Notes: generated by a model from the letters alone, not told the origin. Counted from the first letter of the stretch, positions 1 through 10,715 are shown. The stretch: 64,000 nt of DNA from Carallia brachiata (GCA_021464245.1 JADCRB010000068.1:13865351-13929350), one strand, 5' to 3'. Numbers and translations are program-made.

Positions 1-58
1 TCACATAAATAACATACACAAACACAGAGAGAGCAAGAGAGAGACACGCGTGAAAGAC

Positions 59-244
59 CTGTTTGAGTTGGGGGCGAGAAAGGTTGGAGATGGCGAAGAA
101 GGCGGTAGCGTCGTTTCCAGTGATGCGGCCGTCTCCATCTGAATCCGCCAGGTCGAACCATTCCTTGTAGATCGCTTGTTGCTCTTTGGAGCAGCACCAC
201 GCAGTGACAGTGCCACCGATCGTGCTTTTCACCATCGTCTCCAT
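59..244 (-). CDS. EHD-type EH-domain protein, exon 1 (gene runs off left edge)
   Basis: Reading leftward from an ATG at 244, 62 codons stay open to a splice donor (CAG^GTCTTT) at position 58, phase 0. The translation has the N-terminal EH domain of plant EHD proteins: SKEQQAIYKEWF, then an EF-hand-like loop ADSDGDGRITGND at about residues 34-46, then FFAISNLSRPQLKQ. Plant EHD1/EHD2 also end exon 1 at this LKQ. By family knowledge these are dynamin-like ATPases that bind and remodel membranes in endocytosis and endosomal recycling, with the GTPase/ATPase core C-terminal to the EH domain. That core would lie left of this window. No stop or frameshift is seen. EHD1 and EHD2 cannot be told apart from this exon. 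Confidence 0.85.
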
Positions 245-385
245 TGTTTTTTCGATCCAACTTTACCTGTTACCGCTTTTTCTTCTTCAATTTCAATTTC
301 AAACCCCTCTTCTTCTTCTTCTCTTTCTTCCGAGTTCCCACTATCGGTTTTAAATTTCATAAAATAATGGCCTTTGTTTAACGTT

Positions 386-395
386 TATTTAAATA
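386..395 (-). promoter_or_regulatory. Possible TATA element of the EHD-type gene
   Basis: A TATTTAAATA motif lies about 140 bp upstream of the EHD start codon. The DNA between it and the ATG is pyrimidine-rich on the plus strand (TCTTCTTC runs near 309-330), which would give a GA-rich leader on the transcribed strand. The position suits a core promoter, but in DNA this AT-rich such motifs also arise by chance. Confidence 0.25.
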
Positions 396-935
396 AGAAT
401 ACATGTTATAACTTAATGATAACTAACGAGTTTGAAATTTGAAAAATGTTACTGACTTTGTCTCCGCCTGTTCCTCTCCATTTGTCTGTTCTAATTTTTG
501 AATTGAGCTCTACAGCATAATTTAACTTTTATAGTGTTTTTGACGATGAGGAAGTGATAGGAAAAAAAATATAAAATATTTTTATGAAAATAATTGTTTA
601 GATAGATGAGAAATAAATGAAAAAATTGTTAAGAAATAAAATAATTAAAAAATTTGTGAGATAAAAAATTATAAGATAATTGAGTTGTTTGGGTAGATGA
701 GAAATATAAGAGAAAGAAAATAATGGGAAAGAAAATAATAAAAAAATTTATAAGATAAAAAAGTTATGTAAAAAAGTAAGTTATTTAAATAGATAAAAAA
801 ATTAATGAGAAAGGAAGTGACGATAATGATGAATGTATCAGGTAATATACAATAAATGAAATATAGTAAAATATAAGGCAAACTGATGCTTCTTACATAT
901 TTTCATGAATGGTTAGGAACAATCCAAGGCCATAC
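396..935. other. AT-rich intergenic DNA
   Basis: The stretch is mostly A/T with loosely repeated 'gagaaataaatgaaaaaat'-like blocks between 600 and 800. Reading frames here are low in complexity and match no protein I recognise. It separates the EHD promoter from the next possible exons. Confidence 0.4.
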
Positions 936-1254
936 CTGCATGGAGGCACACTTGTCAATGACTTTATCTACTTGTCTTTTGCCTTCAACACCACCCTAAT
1001 GAAACGTCTCCAATTCATGAAAAAAGTCAAGGAACTGCCAAGTGTTCTATGATTCACAAGCAGCAAAAACATGTAGATGGCAAAGGGAAAAGAAGATAAA
1101 AAAGGCATAATATTGAGTACCTCCAAGACCCGAGTCAAGCTTCTTATGACTACATACTCTCCCCTGCGAATTGCCTCTTCAGAGTTTAGTAAAGTGTCGG
1201 CAACATTGGAACCAGGATCAAAAACTCTACCTATTGAATTGGTTCTTGGAATGC
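936..1254 (-). CDS. Two putative exons of an unidentified gene
   Basis: Two minus-strand segments have proper splice borders on all sides. The first is 1254-1121, entered after GATGTAG and left at GAG^GTACTC. The second is 995-936, entered after CATTAG and left at CAG^GTATGG. Joined, they stay in frame and give normal-looking protein: IPRTNSIGRVFDPGSNVADT and onward to a charged helix-like stretch (LLNSEEAIRRGEYVVIRSLT), then GGVEGKRQVDKVIDKCASMQ. I do not recognise the family. The clean junctions and balanced amino-acid mix argue against chance. No start codon, stop codon or further exon could be placed, so this may be a fragment of a gene or a captured piece. Confidence 0.35.
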
Positions 1255-2599
1255 CTACATCACATCAATACAATAGGCAGGGTATCAGAAATGATCAGGT
1301 TTGAGACCGCCTAATATTCAATCTAATGAATTGACTAATTTAGATTGATTCGAGTAAGATTTTGAAGGGTGAAAAAGATCTCTCAGTAAGTATTTAATGT
1401 TACTACATTTTCAAGAACTTGAATTCAAAATTTTTGATTAAGCGATAACAAACTCCTATTAATTACACTAACACCTGTCGGTAAAATTTTCCCATTCCTT
1501 TCTATGGGTAAGAAACAAAACCAAATGCACAGTTAATTGTATTAAGATAATTACTTTTATTTAATGACTTTTTATATAGATTATTTATTATTTTTTAATT
1601 TCAGAATATAACAATTTATATGAATTTAATCATATTAAAAAAAATTATATCAAAGATGACAAAAAAATTTCCCCTAAAATTTTCTTTTTTTTCTTTCAAT
1701 AATTTGTATTATCTTATTACTATTTTAAAATTACTTTAAAAAATCACCGAACTCTTTCCTAAAGGTTAATGAATACACATGGTAATGGTGGATGATCAAC
1801 ATCGATCAGTCCATTCGCCCATCATTCTCTGACGTGGCTTCAATGGTTCATCGTGACACACATGAACGATGCAATGGCTTTCTCCTTCGACGTTTAAAAT
1901 TGACGTCGCCGCCAGCCCAATCCATTTTCTCCAAAAAAAAGAAAGGGCCCAATCCATACCGTCTTTTACTACACCCCACCTCACATTATCGTTAGTAATG
2001 ATATAGATCAATTTACTCAAATACTCTTGGTTAATTTGAGTTTCAATTAGGCTGACAGAGAAAATAGTAATAGAATAAATATATAAATAAGTTTAATTTT
2101 TAAAAAATAAGAAAAAATTTGTCTTTTTTAGTTAAATTTTAAATATATTTAGTGTTATTCTAAATTTATTTATTATTGCCTTAATTCTTGTATTGTAAAT
2201 CTAGGCAAATAATCACACATATTTTATAATTATTCCATTAGTTTTAGCTTTTAACTTGGTTGATTTTAATTTCTGAAAACTAATCAATCCGCTACATATT
2301 CATATTAGATTCATTTTTTCTTATTTGATGCTCCTATTTTATATTTATTTTTTATTTTTTAACATGGCTTTCAAGGAAATACGAGCAAAGAAATATATTC
2401 TACAGAGGAATCCTCAGTAGTTAATAACTTAAATCTTATATTCGAGATATTGGGCTGTAATCTTATGGAGTATGAAGATTGTGCAATAGGCCTCCTAATA
2501 AGAAAACCGAAAAATATCCTGAGTATTGGATTCAACACATGTTTCATTTTCGTAAGTTTGCAACCTATTTGATTGCGACGTTTTACTGAAAGAAAAAAA
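1255..2599. other. AT-rich intergenic DNA
   Basis: Short frames around 1796-2020 exist on both strands over the same bases and have no recognisable domain. Nothing else was found. Confidence 0.4.
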
Positions 2600-2614
2600 A
2601 AATTGGTATCTCAA

Positions 2615-2768
2615 GTGTATTTATTCTGAATAGTATTTTAATTAAAATTATAATTAATATTTTTAAAACGAAAATTGATATTTTTAAAATAATTTTTACA
2701 TTTCAAAAATATTAATTTTTGTTTCAAAACTATCAATTATAAATTTAATTGAGATACTGCTTAAAATA
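2615..2768. repeat. Dispersed 'ttTCAAAAATAT' repeat, copy 1
   Basis: The block is built from short palindrome-like words (ATATTTTTAAAACG, TTTCAAAAATATTAAT, GTTTCAAAACTATC) and ends in AATTGAGATACTG. The same order of words, ending in a GAGAC motif, recurs at about 7880-8072 and 10530-10715. The internal inverted words suggest a small non-autonomous DNA element. This copy is the most decayed of the three. Confidence 0.4.
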
Positions 2769-2964
2769 AAAATATGCAATACATTAATTGTGCTCTTAGT
2801 GAAATATTGCATTTGATAACAAATTAAGAGCATCTTGGACCAATTTGCGCGTCAACCAAGACTATTCCGTCTTCTTTCTCCAAGTACTAAAAATGTTAAC
2901 CAAGTAACACCGAAAAAAAAAAATGAAAAAATTATATGTAAAACATCTCACACTTGTATTTATA

Positions 2965-3495
2965 AGTGTTTACGGTTCGATTAACCAAATTAAATCATCA
3001 TAAATACTTTTAAATTGAAATTTTTGGTTATGTAAAATTAAAAACTGTTTTCAAACTAAAAATTTTAGTTTGATTTCAGTTAATTGTTATGTTAACCTAA
3101 TTTAATAATAAAAAAATTTAAATTTATAATTTAAATGTAAAAAATATTTTTAAGATATATATTTTAAAAAGATAGAACTATCATTTTATAAAAAATTAAA
3201 TAAGTAATTATTTGAGATGTAATAATATTTAATTAACATTTATTTAGTAATAATTATTGCATTAGTTATTTATTTTCCTATTATTAGCGCGTGTGCACAC
3301 ACGTATATATATAATAGAATTTTGGTTCGATTAAGTTAATTACGCTTTTTTTAATATTAAAAACTAAAACTGAACCGAAAATTTTAGTTTTTATTTGGTT
3401 CAATTTATTAATTATAAAATTGATTCAATTAACTGAAAATTCGATTTAATTTAATTTGATTTTTCCGGTTAACTAAAATTTTCAATTTTTTGAAT
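2965..3495. repeat. AT-rich element with inverted 'GGTT-CGATT-AACC' ends
   Basis: GGTTCGATTAACCAAATTAA near the left end is echoed in inverted form near 3435-3475 (AATTCGATTTAATTTAATTT, then CCGGTTAAC). Internal words such as TTGGTTCGATTAAGTTAA and GAACCGAAAATTTTAG repeat the theme. This pattern is common in plant MITE-like elements. Target duplications could not be fixed, so the ends are approximate. Confidence 0.3.
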
Positions 3496-3946
3496 GCCCC
3501 TACTTGCATCCCCTTAATTAGTTAATTTATTATCCAAGAAAGAGGGGAAAATAAAAACGTAAATATAATAAGGAATCAAGAAAGAAGCCATAAAAAAATG
3601 CAATCACAAGAGTAGAATCCTTGAATTCGGTTCTAGCAAGCAAATAATTAGGAGAACCCCATGCATTTGCATAGTTGGGAATGGCCTTTAACTATTGTGT
3701 ACTCGAAATCCCCAGAGCAAGGCAGGACAATCGTGAAAAATCCTCGAAGCAGCAGCCAGCCATCTCCTTCTGTGGGGTTAAAATGGAAAGAAGCATAACT
3801 GCGCATGACAACTTTAAGTGTATCATTAAGTATACTATTGTTGCTATATGTTCATTGTAATGATCAAATTAATATGTTTAATATATTATATGTACACTAG
3901 TTACTAAGGTGATCTGAAAGTAATTAATGCAAATTATATGATTAAC
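3496..3946. other. Intergenic DNA 3' of the NOI-like gene
   Basis: AT-rich sequence with no supported gene. A 61-codon plus-strand frame at 3675-3860 has no recognisable motif. The final part probably holds the 3' untranslated region of the minus-strand NOI-like gene. Confidence 0.35.
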
Positions 3947-4228
3947 TTAATCAATTGTAAGGAAATGAAGGTCATAAAGAAGCGAATTACATGCCTTTAG
4001 CGGACAGAAGCAACTTCTTTTCTTTCTTTGAGCATCGGAAGAGTGGTTTTTGAGTTTTGCTTTTGATGATGAGCCTGAGCCTGAACCTGACGAGCATGAA
4101 GAGAATGCTGGAGATGCCACTCTTTCCTCTTTCACCTTGGCGAAAATTCCACTAAATGCCTCGCCCGACTTGGAGTCTGCTTCATCCCAATCTACAAATT
4201 TTGGAACCTGCGGCCAGTCCTCGTCATG
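3947..4228 (-). CDS. RIN4/NOI-like protein, main exon
   Basis: From a splice acceptor (TATATATCAG) at 4229, the minus strand reads DEDWPQVPKFVDWDEADSKS, then GEAFSGIFAKVKEER. This is the NOI (nitrate-induced) domain of the RIN4 family (consensus VPKFGxWD...FTxxFxKxRxEK). A Ser/Gly-rich linker follows, then KKRSCFCPLK, the Cys-rich C-terminal box through which family members are lipid-anchored to the plasma membrane. RIN4-family proteins are small regulators of immunity that pathogen effectors target. The frame runs to TAA at 3947, slightly past the usual end, so a further splice (A^GTAATTC after CPLKA) is possible. No initiating ATG lies in this exon. Family genes often have a tiny first exon, and none could be found upstream, where a TPS remnant begins at 4691. 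The gene may have lost its start. Confidence 0.65.
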   Translation of the reverse strand, partial: HDEDWPQVPKFVDWDEADSKSGEAFSGIFAKVKEERVASPAFSSCSSGSGSGSSSKAKLKNHSSDAQRKKRSCFCPLKACNSLLYDLHFLTID

Positions 4229-4690
4229 CTGATATATAATTGCCAGCCCCACCCACTAATTAATTTTAGGAAAAATTTTGGTATCCCTACCTTGGTATAC
4301 GTTATTTTTTATTGCAAAAACAATAAGTACAGTTGCAGAAACAATCAATTTCGTTACAAAAAATATACTTTGTATGTGTATCATCTGGCTACCAATATAT
4401 GTATACTAAATCAAGCTCTTAATTTTATTACTCCATTACATTATTATCAGGCCCCCCACCAAAATTTCCGTAGAAAACTACAGTTACACCGTGATCTCCA
4501 TATTTATAGAGGGCTCCAGTTAGAAGGCCGCACCCCCTTACGGAGTAGACCCGCCGCTCTATTGGGGAGGGCGGGTCTGTTTGGAGCCCTCCTAGCTCTT
4601 TGTTTGAGAAAAAAAAAAAAAGAACAGTAGGAGGAGAAGAAAAGGAGAGCAGGAAGGGAGATGAGAGGAATGAATGTTAGAAAGAAAAAG

Positions 4691-5198
4691 AATTTCTCTT
4701 TCCAAATGGTAAGCAATGCCAAGCCTTTGGACAGCATCTATCATCTTCAACTTGTCTGAAAGCTTATCAGTGGCAGCTGTAAGCATCTTCCTTACCTCTC
4801 CTGTCAGGACTTCAGCTTCTTCTCTCCAAGCTTCCGCGATCTGTTCAAAGAACTAGACGTCTTATATTAATGCATGTAATTGTTTTTTTTTTTTTTTGGT
4901 TGGCCTTTGAGAAGGATCATTACTCGAACATATGTAAGGAAAGATTGGTGGGATGTGGGCTTTGAATCTTGCTTCCCACTCGAGTATAATGCCTGGTAAC
5001 CAGCTAGCTAACGCATGTAATTTTTAATGCCAATGGAAATGACAAAAGTTAACAAACAAAGGAAAATCCTAAACGCTGCGCCTTCTCATTTTCATGGGGC
5101 CCCACTTGCCTGATGAAGTAATCACCCAATGCACAAGGAGGGTACTGTGCGTCAGATTTGCGCTCTTTGAGGTAGAGGAACGATAAGCAGCTCGCCAT
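4691..5198 (-). pseudogene. TPS-a terpene synthase fragment (exons 1 and part of 2)
   Basis: Exon 1 starts at an ATG at 5198 and reads RKSDAQYPPCALGDYFIRQV. This corresponds to the RR(x8)W region, but the conserved Trp is Leu and the Arg pair is Arg-Lys. Exon 2 begins after a TTTGAACAG acceptor at 4840 and reads [20 protein letters not shown] to LGIAYHLEREI at 4691, closely like exon 2 of the intact gene at 60-63 kb. Homology then stops abruptly in A/G-rich DNA. No later exons (DDxxD, NSE/DTE) exist here, so the locus cannot make an active enzyme. Position 4853-5060 is its intron. Confidence 0.8.
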
Positions 5199-5348
5199 CT
5201 AACTTTGACTTTGCCTATGAAAAAGAAAATCACAAACTGATATTTGAGCTGTTGTAATTGATGCCTAGCGTCCACCAAGCTCACAAGATATTAATAATTA
5301 ACAACGGGGTGTGCTTATTATCCATTGAAGGAACTATTGAAGTTAATT

Positions 5349-5640
5349 TATAGGAGAGGATCCTACACTGGCAGGTCCTCATCAATCTAAGATTTCTTCT
5401 GAAGCAAAGATCACCACAATTTCCTCCCAACATCCTTATCAATCCAAGATTTCCTTTCGGTCAAAGATCACCAAAACTTCCCCCCAATCTTAGATGATTT
5501 TCCTTGTTGTATCTATGATTCTCTTAGCTGTATTGTCCATATTTAGATTGTATAATCTGTGTATATAAGTTATATGAAGGTCAATGAAAGTGTACTGCAA
5601 CTTTTTCAATATTCTTATTCTCTACAAACCATTTGTCTTT
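5349..5640 (+). mobile_element. Solo LTR of the Copia-1 family
   Basis: About 290 bp matches the 3' LTR at 17563-17857 along its length: GAGGATCCTACACTGGC, TCATCAATCTAAGATTT, repeated AAAGATCACCA blocks, ATTGTCCATATTTAGATTG, TATATAAGTTATATGA, and CATTTGTCTTT. There is no internal retrotransposon sequence on either side, as expected after LTR-LTR recombination. The last bases diverge (CTTTGA versus CTTTATA), and no target duplication could be recognised. Confidence 0.8.
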
Positions 5641-6347
5641 GAAAAAATGTACATGTCCCGGCCCCAGTGTGCTGATTATGTCCCGAGATGATGTGGCAGT
5701 GAATTAGAGTAAATAAAAAATGGATCACAAATGGCGGGCTTCTCGCATGGTCATAGGCGGCAAAATTGCCGCCAACCCAATGTCAAGAAATTAGTGACCC
5801 GATACCATTGGCTTGACCCGGTTCATAAGCAAAAAATTAGTATTCGACATAGAAATAAGAGAGTAAACAAAACTGTGGAGGAAGAGGTTTGAGGCAGAAG
5901 GTTGTTTTGCGTATGTCACGATCGATCCCTCATCTTATCCATCTCTCATCTCATCGATCTCTTTTTAAGAAACGCATATGGAAACTTGTCCCTCTGAACA
6001 AGAAGCTAGATTTGTAGAATGTAAAGCCTTGAGAGTTGATTCCAGTCTGACCAGGTCTTCATTTTTTTTTCTCTTTAAGATCAATTTTTTTTTCTTTAAG
6101 ATTTGTTTTACTATATATATATAATATAACTTTGATTTTGATTATTGAAGAAGCTTTTAGATTTTTGGGGTTCCATTTTTTCTTTTTCTTCTCCTTCTTC
6201 CTCCTTCTCGTGATTTTGTACTTCCATCACTAGTTAATCTCCGGCGCAAGGAAGTGGTTGGATGTTCGTTCATCATGTTATGGCTTTTTTCCCATTTTAA
6301 TTTTATTTTGGATTTATTTATCCTTTTGTGTGCTTTTTTTAATGCAG
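5641..6347. other. Intergenic DNA left of the AP2 fossil
   Basis: No supported gene. A CT-rich run (6060-6215) and GATC-rich short words are present. The upstream AP2 exon (YRGVTFYRRTGRWESHIW in intact family members) was looked for and not found. Confidence 0.4.
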
Positions 6348-6745
6348 GGATTGTGGGAAACAAGTTTACTTGGGTAAGGAAATTGATTAATTTTAATCAT
6401 TTATATTTTGTCTGCATATATTCAGAGCTAATTTCTCTTTGAAATGTGTAAATAGATGTTTTAAGCTATTTTTATCTCTCGTTGGGCATTGTTTCTGAAT
6501 CTTGGTGTTTGTTTATTTCTCCTTTTTTTTTTTTTTGTAGGGGGAATTGACATTGTATACACTACATCTAGGTCATTATTATCAGAGATCATATAGTAAT
6601 GGTAGTATAATACATTTTTTTATGTTTTTTTTCTCTAATTCGGGCCTTTGATTTAAGGGCATATGATTGTGCTCCAATAAAGTTTCGTGGCGTTGATGCT
6701 GATATTAACTGTAATGTGAATGATTATGATGAGGAAATTAAAAGG
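6348..6745 (+). pseudogene. euAP2-type transcription factor fossil: three consecutive exons
   Basis: Three exons of the first AP2 DNA-binding repeat survive with their splice sites. Exon a is 6348-6373 (26 nt; DCGKQVYLG) between AATGCAG and GTAAGG. Exon b is 6541-6571 (31 nt; G-I-D-I-V-Y-T-T-S, from the family's GFDTAHAAA) between TTTGTAG and GTCATT. Exon c is 6658-6745 (88 nt; [20 protein letters not shown], then NDYDEEIKR) between ATTTAAG and GTAGGT. The 26- and 31-nt mini-exons are a hallmark of euAP2 (AP2/TOE/SNZ) genes. The frame is still open across the junctions, but exon b is heavily substituted. Neither the preceding YRGV exon nor the following linker/second-AP2 exons are present, so this is a non-functional piece. 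Confidence 0.85.
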
Positions 6746-7879
6746 GTAGGTTTCGCTATAGATGTGGCTAGTTAGACTCGAAATCCATTTGAATAATATT
6801 TGGGATTAAGCAAGTGTTCCCAAACTTGGTTTTGATTGCTTTGTAAATGAGTAATTGGCTTTGGCTGCCATAAAATGCAATGGAATTGAAGCAGACACTG
6901 ACTTGAGCGAAGTGACTATAAAGGAGAACATATATCGCAAGCCAATAATGGAGGTACATTTTGTTGTTCAAAACGTGGGCTGATTGTAATAATTTTCTTG
7001 ACTGCTTTGTTAAAATTTTTAAAAGCAAAGTTTCAATATAGAGAGATCTCAACGAGTGACTTTGAGATACACTTTGTGGCTTGTTGATACAAGCAAGAAT
7101 GTCTCAAAAGATTTGCAAACACAGATGTAAATGCATTGAATTCCAGACTATCTTATCATCGTTTTGTGTATACAAAGGGTCATAGATGTGAATATCTTGA
7201 TTGTTACCAACTACCTGAATGAAGTAGTCTAATCATTTTGTTCTTAGTCACCATCACTATATGGATGCTTATTATAGTCTTTCCTTCATTTGCAAATGAA
7301 AGCTTTGTATTTGATTGTTGCTGCTAGCATTTTGGTTCTCTTTTTAATTTCTATTATAATTGATTTGTACTCAAAAGTTTTGCAAGAACTATAATTCTTT
7401 AATTTTATTTAGTATGGGATTTAGTCACTGGCCCATGGCTTCAACTTTTTGGGTTTCATTGTCACTTTGATTGCTTGAGGAATTGTTGATTTCATTACTA
7501 CCTCAAAATGGAAAAATTTTATTTGAATTTACAAGGAGTTTATTGAATTTACTCAAGTTACTTTGTTCTCATTGATCTCTCCCAATAGCTATCAATTGTT
7601 GATAGAGTTTACTATACATTCGAATGATAGAGTTTACAATACTATCATTGATTTATATGTTACGTGTTTCGGTTTCAGTTGCAGGGACAATTTCATTAAA
7701 CAATTGTTCAACGTGATCAGAACGAATGACCTCCAGTAAGGAAAGCTAGAGATGCGAAGGTAAAGGAGATGAAAGATTGCATGCTAGAGATGCTTTTACT
7801 TTTTTTTTTTTTTTTTCTGTGTAAACTCAGCCTATTACCGGCATATTGGTTCCAAGAATCTCAACTTTTATTCTTCTTG
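6746..7879. other. Intergenic DNA right of the AP2 fossil
   Basis: No further AP2 exons (LTKEEFVHxLRRQSTGFxRG in the family) were found. Short frames are AT-biased and unrecognised. A T-run at 7799-7816 is present. Confidence 0.4.
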
Positions 7880-8072
7880 AGTGCCCATACATGTCCCAGC
7901 CATTTTGTCTTGGAAAATGTTTTGGGTGAAACTACAACTGTTATTTTTCAAACGGTAACTGATATTTTTGAAACGTAAAAATAACAAATGATTCAAAAAT
8001 ATCCGTACTAGTTTCAAAAATATCAGTCGTCGTTTCAATCGAGACAAATCTTGAGACAAAAATTACTGAGAC
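7880..8072. repeat. Dispersed 'ttTCAAAAATAT' repeat, copy 2
   Basis: It shares, in the same order as 10530-10715, CATACATGTCCCAGCC, GAAACTACAACTGTTATTTT, GATATTTTTGAAACGTAAAA, TAGTTTCAAAAATATCAGTC, GTCGTTTCAATCGAGACAAA and TTGAGACAAAAATTACTGAG. The two copies are direct repeats about 2.65 kb apart. No coding capacity is evident. Short inverted words inside suggest a fold-back or MITE-like origin. Confidence 0.55.
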
Positions 8073-9199
8073 ACTAACTTTTATTCTTCTCATTATCATC
8101 TTTGTAACAATTAGATTTGGCACTGTACTTTACTGGAGGTATAAGATGATTTTACCTTTCGTTAAGCTGTGAATTTTATATATCAAAAAGAATAAAAGTT
8201 ATCCAAAAAAAAAAAGAAACAAAAGTAATACATTTTATCCTTTAAGCAGAGTTGGTAAGATCCTTTACCATTTTTCTTTTGTTCAAATCAATCACTGACA
8301 TTGCAAGCTAACATCTTCTTATGTCCCAAAAGCATTGGCCAAATGCTATTTTATTACTTCCCCTCTAATAGATTAAGATTTTTTGTTTTTTTGTGTGTTC
8401 TAATAGATTAAAATGCACGACTCTAATATGCTTTTTATTGTTATAGTCAAAAACCCTATTAGTGTATGGATCTTAGTCATTGCTTGGTCACCATTTCCAA
8501 GTATTGAGATAAGAAATAAAAAAGTTATGAATTTTTGCAGGTATTTAAACTAGCCAAACAATTAAAAGTTATGGAAAAAAAAAAAACGAATATATTTTAT
8601 GAATTTTTGCAGGTATTCTAACTAGCCAAACCGTTAAAAGTTATGAAAAAAATAATAGATAAACAGTGAGAATTTTACTTTTGTTTTTTCAAATGATAAG
8701 TGAAATTTGTTTATAAACTGGCATGGTGTAGACAACAATTAATATCCGAATTATAATATGCTCTAGTTGGCATTCAAATTATAGTATACTCTGTGTTTTA
8801 TTCCGAAAGTTCTTTGAAAAATAAATCTAGATTCTTTTTGAAACTAAAACTGGTGCAATTAAAAACAGATGAACAGTGACATTTCTCTTTTTATGTTTTT
8901 CCAAATATTTAGTATGATATAGATATTAGTTGGTATCCTAAGTCTAATGCACTCTACGTTTTTGTTTTGAAAATTTCTTTTGAAAACTATTCCTAAAATT
9001 TTTTCAACTAAAATAGTTACAAGTTGCAAATAAAACATATAAACAGTGAGGCTTCTCCAACTTTTGAGTTCCAAATGCATAGAAAATAATTAGAGTTGGC
9101 TTTTTTTATAGTTGGTCATTGCAAAAGAGAGGTCCCTTTCGAAAGTCATGGTTCAGCTTCAACTTTGGCACTCTCCTATTGTGCCATGTGGTGAGGGAT
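8073..9199. other. AT-rich intergenic DNA with a 72-bp direct repeat
   Basis: GAATTTTTGCAGGTATT, followed by ACTAGCCAAAC and TTAAAAGTTATG, occurs at 8529 and again at 8601. Loose copies of the word 'AACAGTGA' follow at 8662, 8872 and 9042. Nothing coding is supported. Confidence 0.4.
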
Positions 9200-9214
9200 G
9201 TAGGTGGATTTTTT

Positions 9215-10435
9215 ACTACTAAACATTAAAGAAGACATAAAAGTGGAAGACTCAGTATATGTTTGTAATTACTTGTAAAAATTGATAAATTTCTTTCTAA
9301 ATATTAGTACTTTTTTAAAAATAACCATATTCATTTCATTTCCTTTTTCTCAACAAGTTGTAAACAATCTTCATCTATTTTTTATTCTATAGTATAACAG
9401 TGTTTACATATATATCACTTCAGATTTGTTTGGAAAGTAACAATACTAGTTTTAAATCATTTCTTACAGTATTTGCAGAAGTTAACATATGTGTTTCAAA
9501 ATAGCAGTACTAGTTTTAAGTCATTTTTGGCAATCAAGGTAAAGAAAACTTATAATTAAGAACTCTTGTCCAAGTTAGACTATTTCCTAGACTAATATTA
9601 GCTGAACATCTTGGAAGACCAAAAAGTGAAATGCTCTTTTTTTTTTTTTTTTTACATTATTTGCAGAAGTTAACACATTTGTTTCAAAACTAAGAGTATT
9701 AGTTTCAAATCTTTGATCAAACCTACCAACCTTTTCACAATTACAATTCACTATGCCTTTAACTAATAGAATATCAAGGGCTTGCATTAAGTAACTTACC
9801 AAGAATCAAATTTGGATGAGAATAGATAGAAGCAATTGCAAAAGCCCTTTCTCCAACAAAAAAAAAAAAAAAAGAGGATTTGGAACGATGCTTCAGCTTA
9901 TACTGACGCATTGTATCCTTACTTAGCTTGAGCTCTTTTCTTTTGATTTTTTCAAAGACTAGTTTCAAATTAGTTTTGACACTAAAATTAGAAAAAACTT
10001 ACGATATGAACTCTATTCCAAATCATACTATACTATACTAATTTCAAATGAACATTTTGGAAGACATAAACGTGGAATGCTAATTCTTCTTATATTACTT
10101 GCAAAAGTTAATATATCATTCCAAAAATAACAGTATTAGTTTTCAATCGTTTTTGTCACTAAAATTAGATAAGACTTAAAAGTGGAATCCTAATTTTTTC
10201 CCTAATATTACTTGCAGAAATTAATAGATTTGTTTCAAAAGTAACAGTGCTAATTTCAAACCATTTTCAACATTAAAAATAGAGAAGACTTATGATACGA
10301 ACTCCAATCTAAGTCATACCATTTCTAACTAATGTTAGTTGAACATCTTGAAAGACATAAAAATGGAATGCTAAGTTTTTTATAATATTAGTTACTGAGG
10401 TTAACTGATTTGTTTCAAAAGTTACAATGAATTTT
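9215..10435. repeat. Decayed tandem array of 150-300 bp units
   Basis: A recurring word order is seen at least four or five times: TTGCAGAAGTTAACA, TTTGTTTCAAAA, AACAGTACTAGTTTCAAATC, ACTAAAATTAGA, GACTTACGATA, TGAACATCTTGGAAGACATA, AAGTGGAATGCTAA. Unit starts lie near 9215, 9470, 9655, 10095 and 10210. Units differ in length through deletions and A/T runs. There is no open frame across units, so this looks like an ageing satellite-like patch or duplicated transposon interior. Confidence 0.5.
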
Positions 10436-10529
10436 TTATTATTATTTTTGTTTTTGCATATGATACTCGGGTCATAAATTTTAACCAGTAATCAAAAGCT
10501 CATTGATGTCCCTTTTAGAAGCATGTTGT

Positions 10530-10715
10530 AGTAGAGCATCCGTACATGTCCTAGGTTTTTTATCCCGAAAAATGTCCCGGGCGAAACTGTAATTGTTATT
10601 TTTGAAACAGTGACGAATATTTTTGAAACATAAAAAATATTTCAAAAATATTAGTATTCGTTTCAAAAATATCAGTCGTTGTTTCAATTGAGACAAATTT
10701 TGAGACGAAAATTAT
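10530..10715. repeat. Dispersed 'ttTCAAAAATAT' repeat, copy 3
   Basis: Closest to copy 2 at 7880-8072: CGTACATGTCCTAGG, TTATTTTTGAAACAGTGACG, CGTTTCAAAAATATCAGTCG and TTGTTTCAATTGAGACAAAT. The shared right-hand GAGAC...AACAC motif may mark the element end. Confidence 0.55.
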
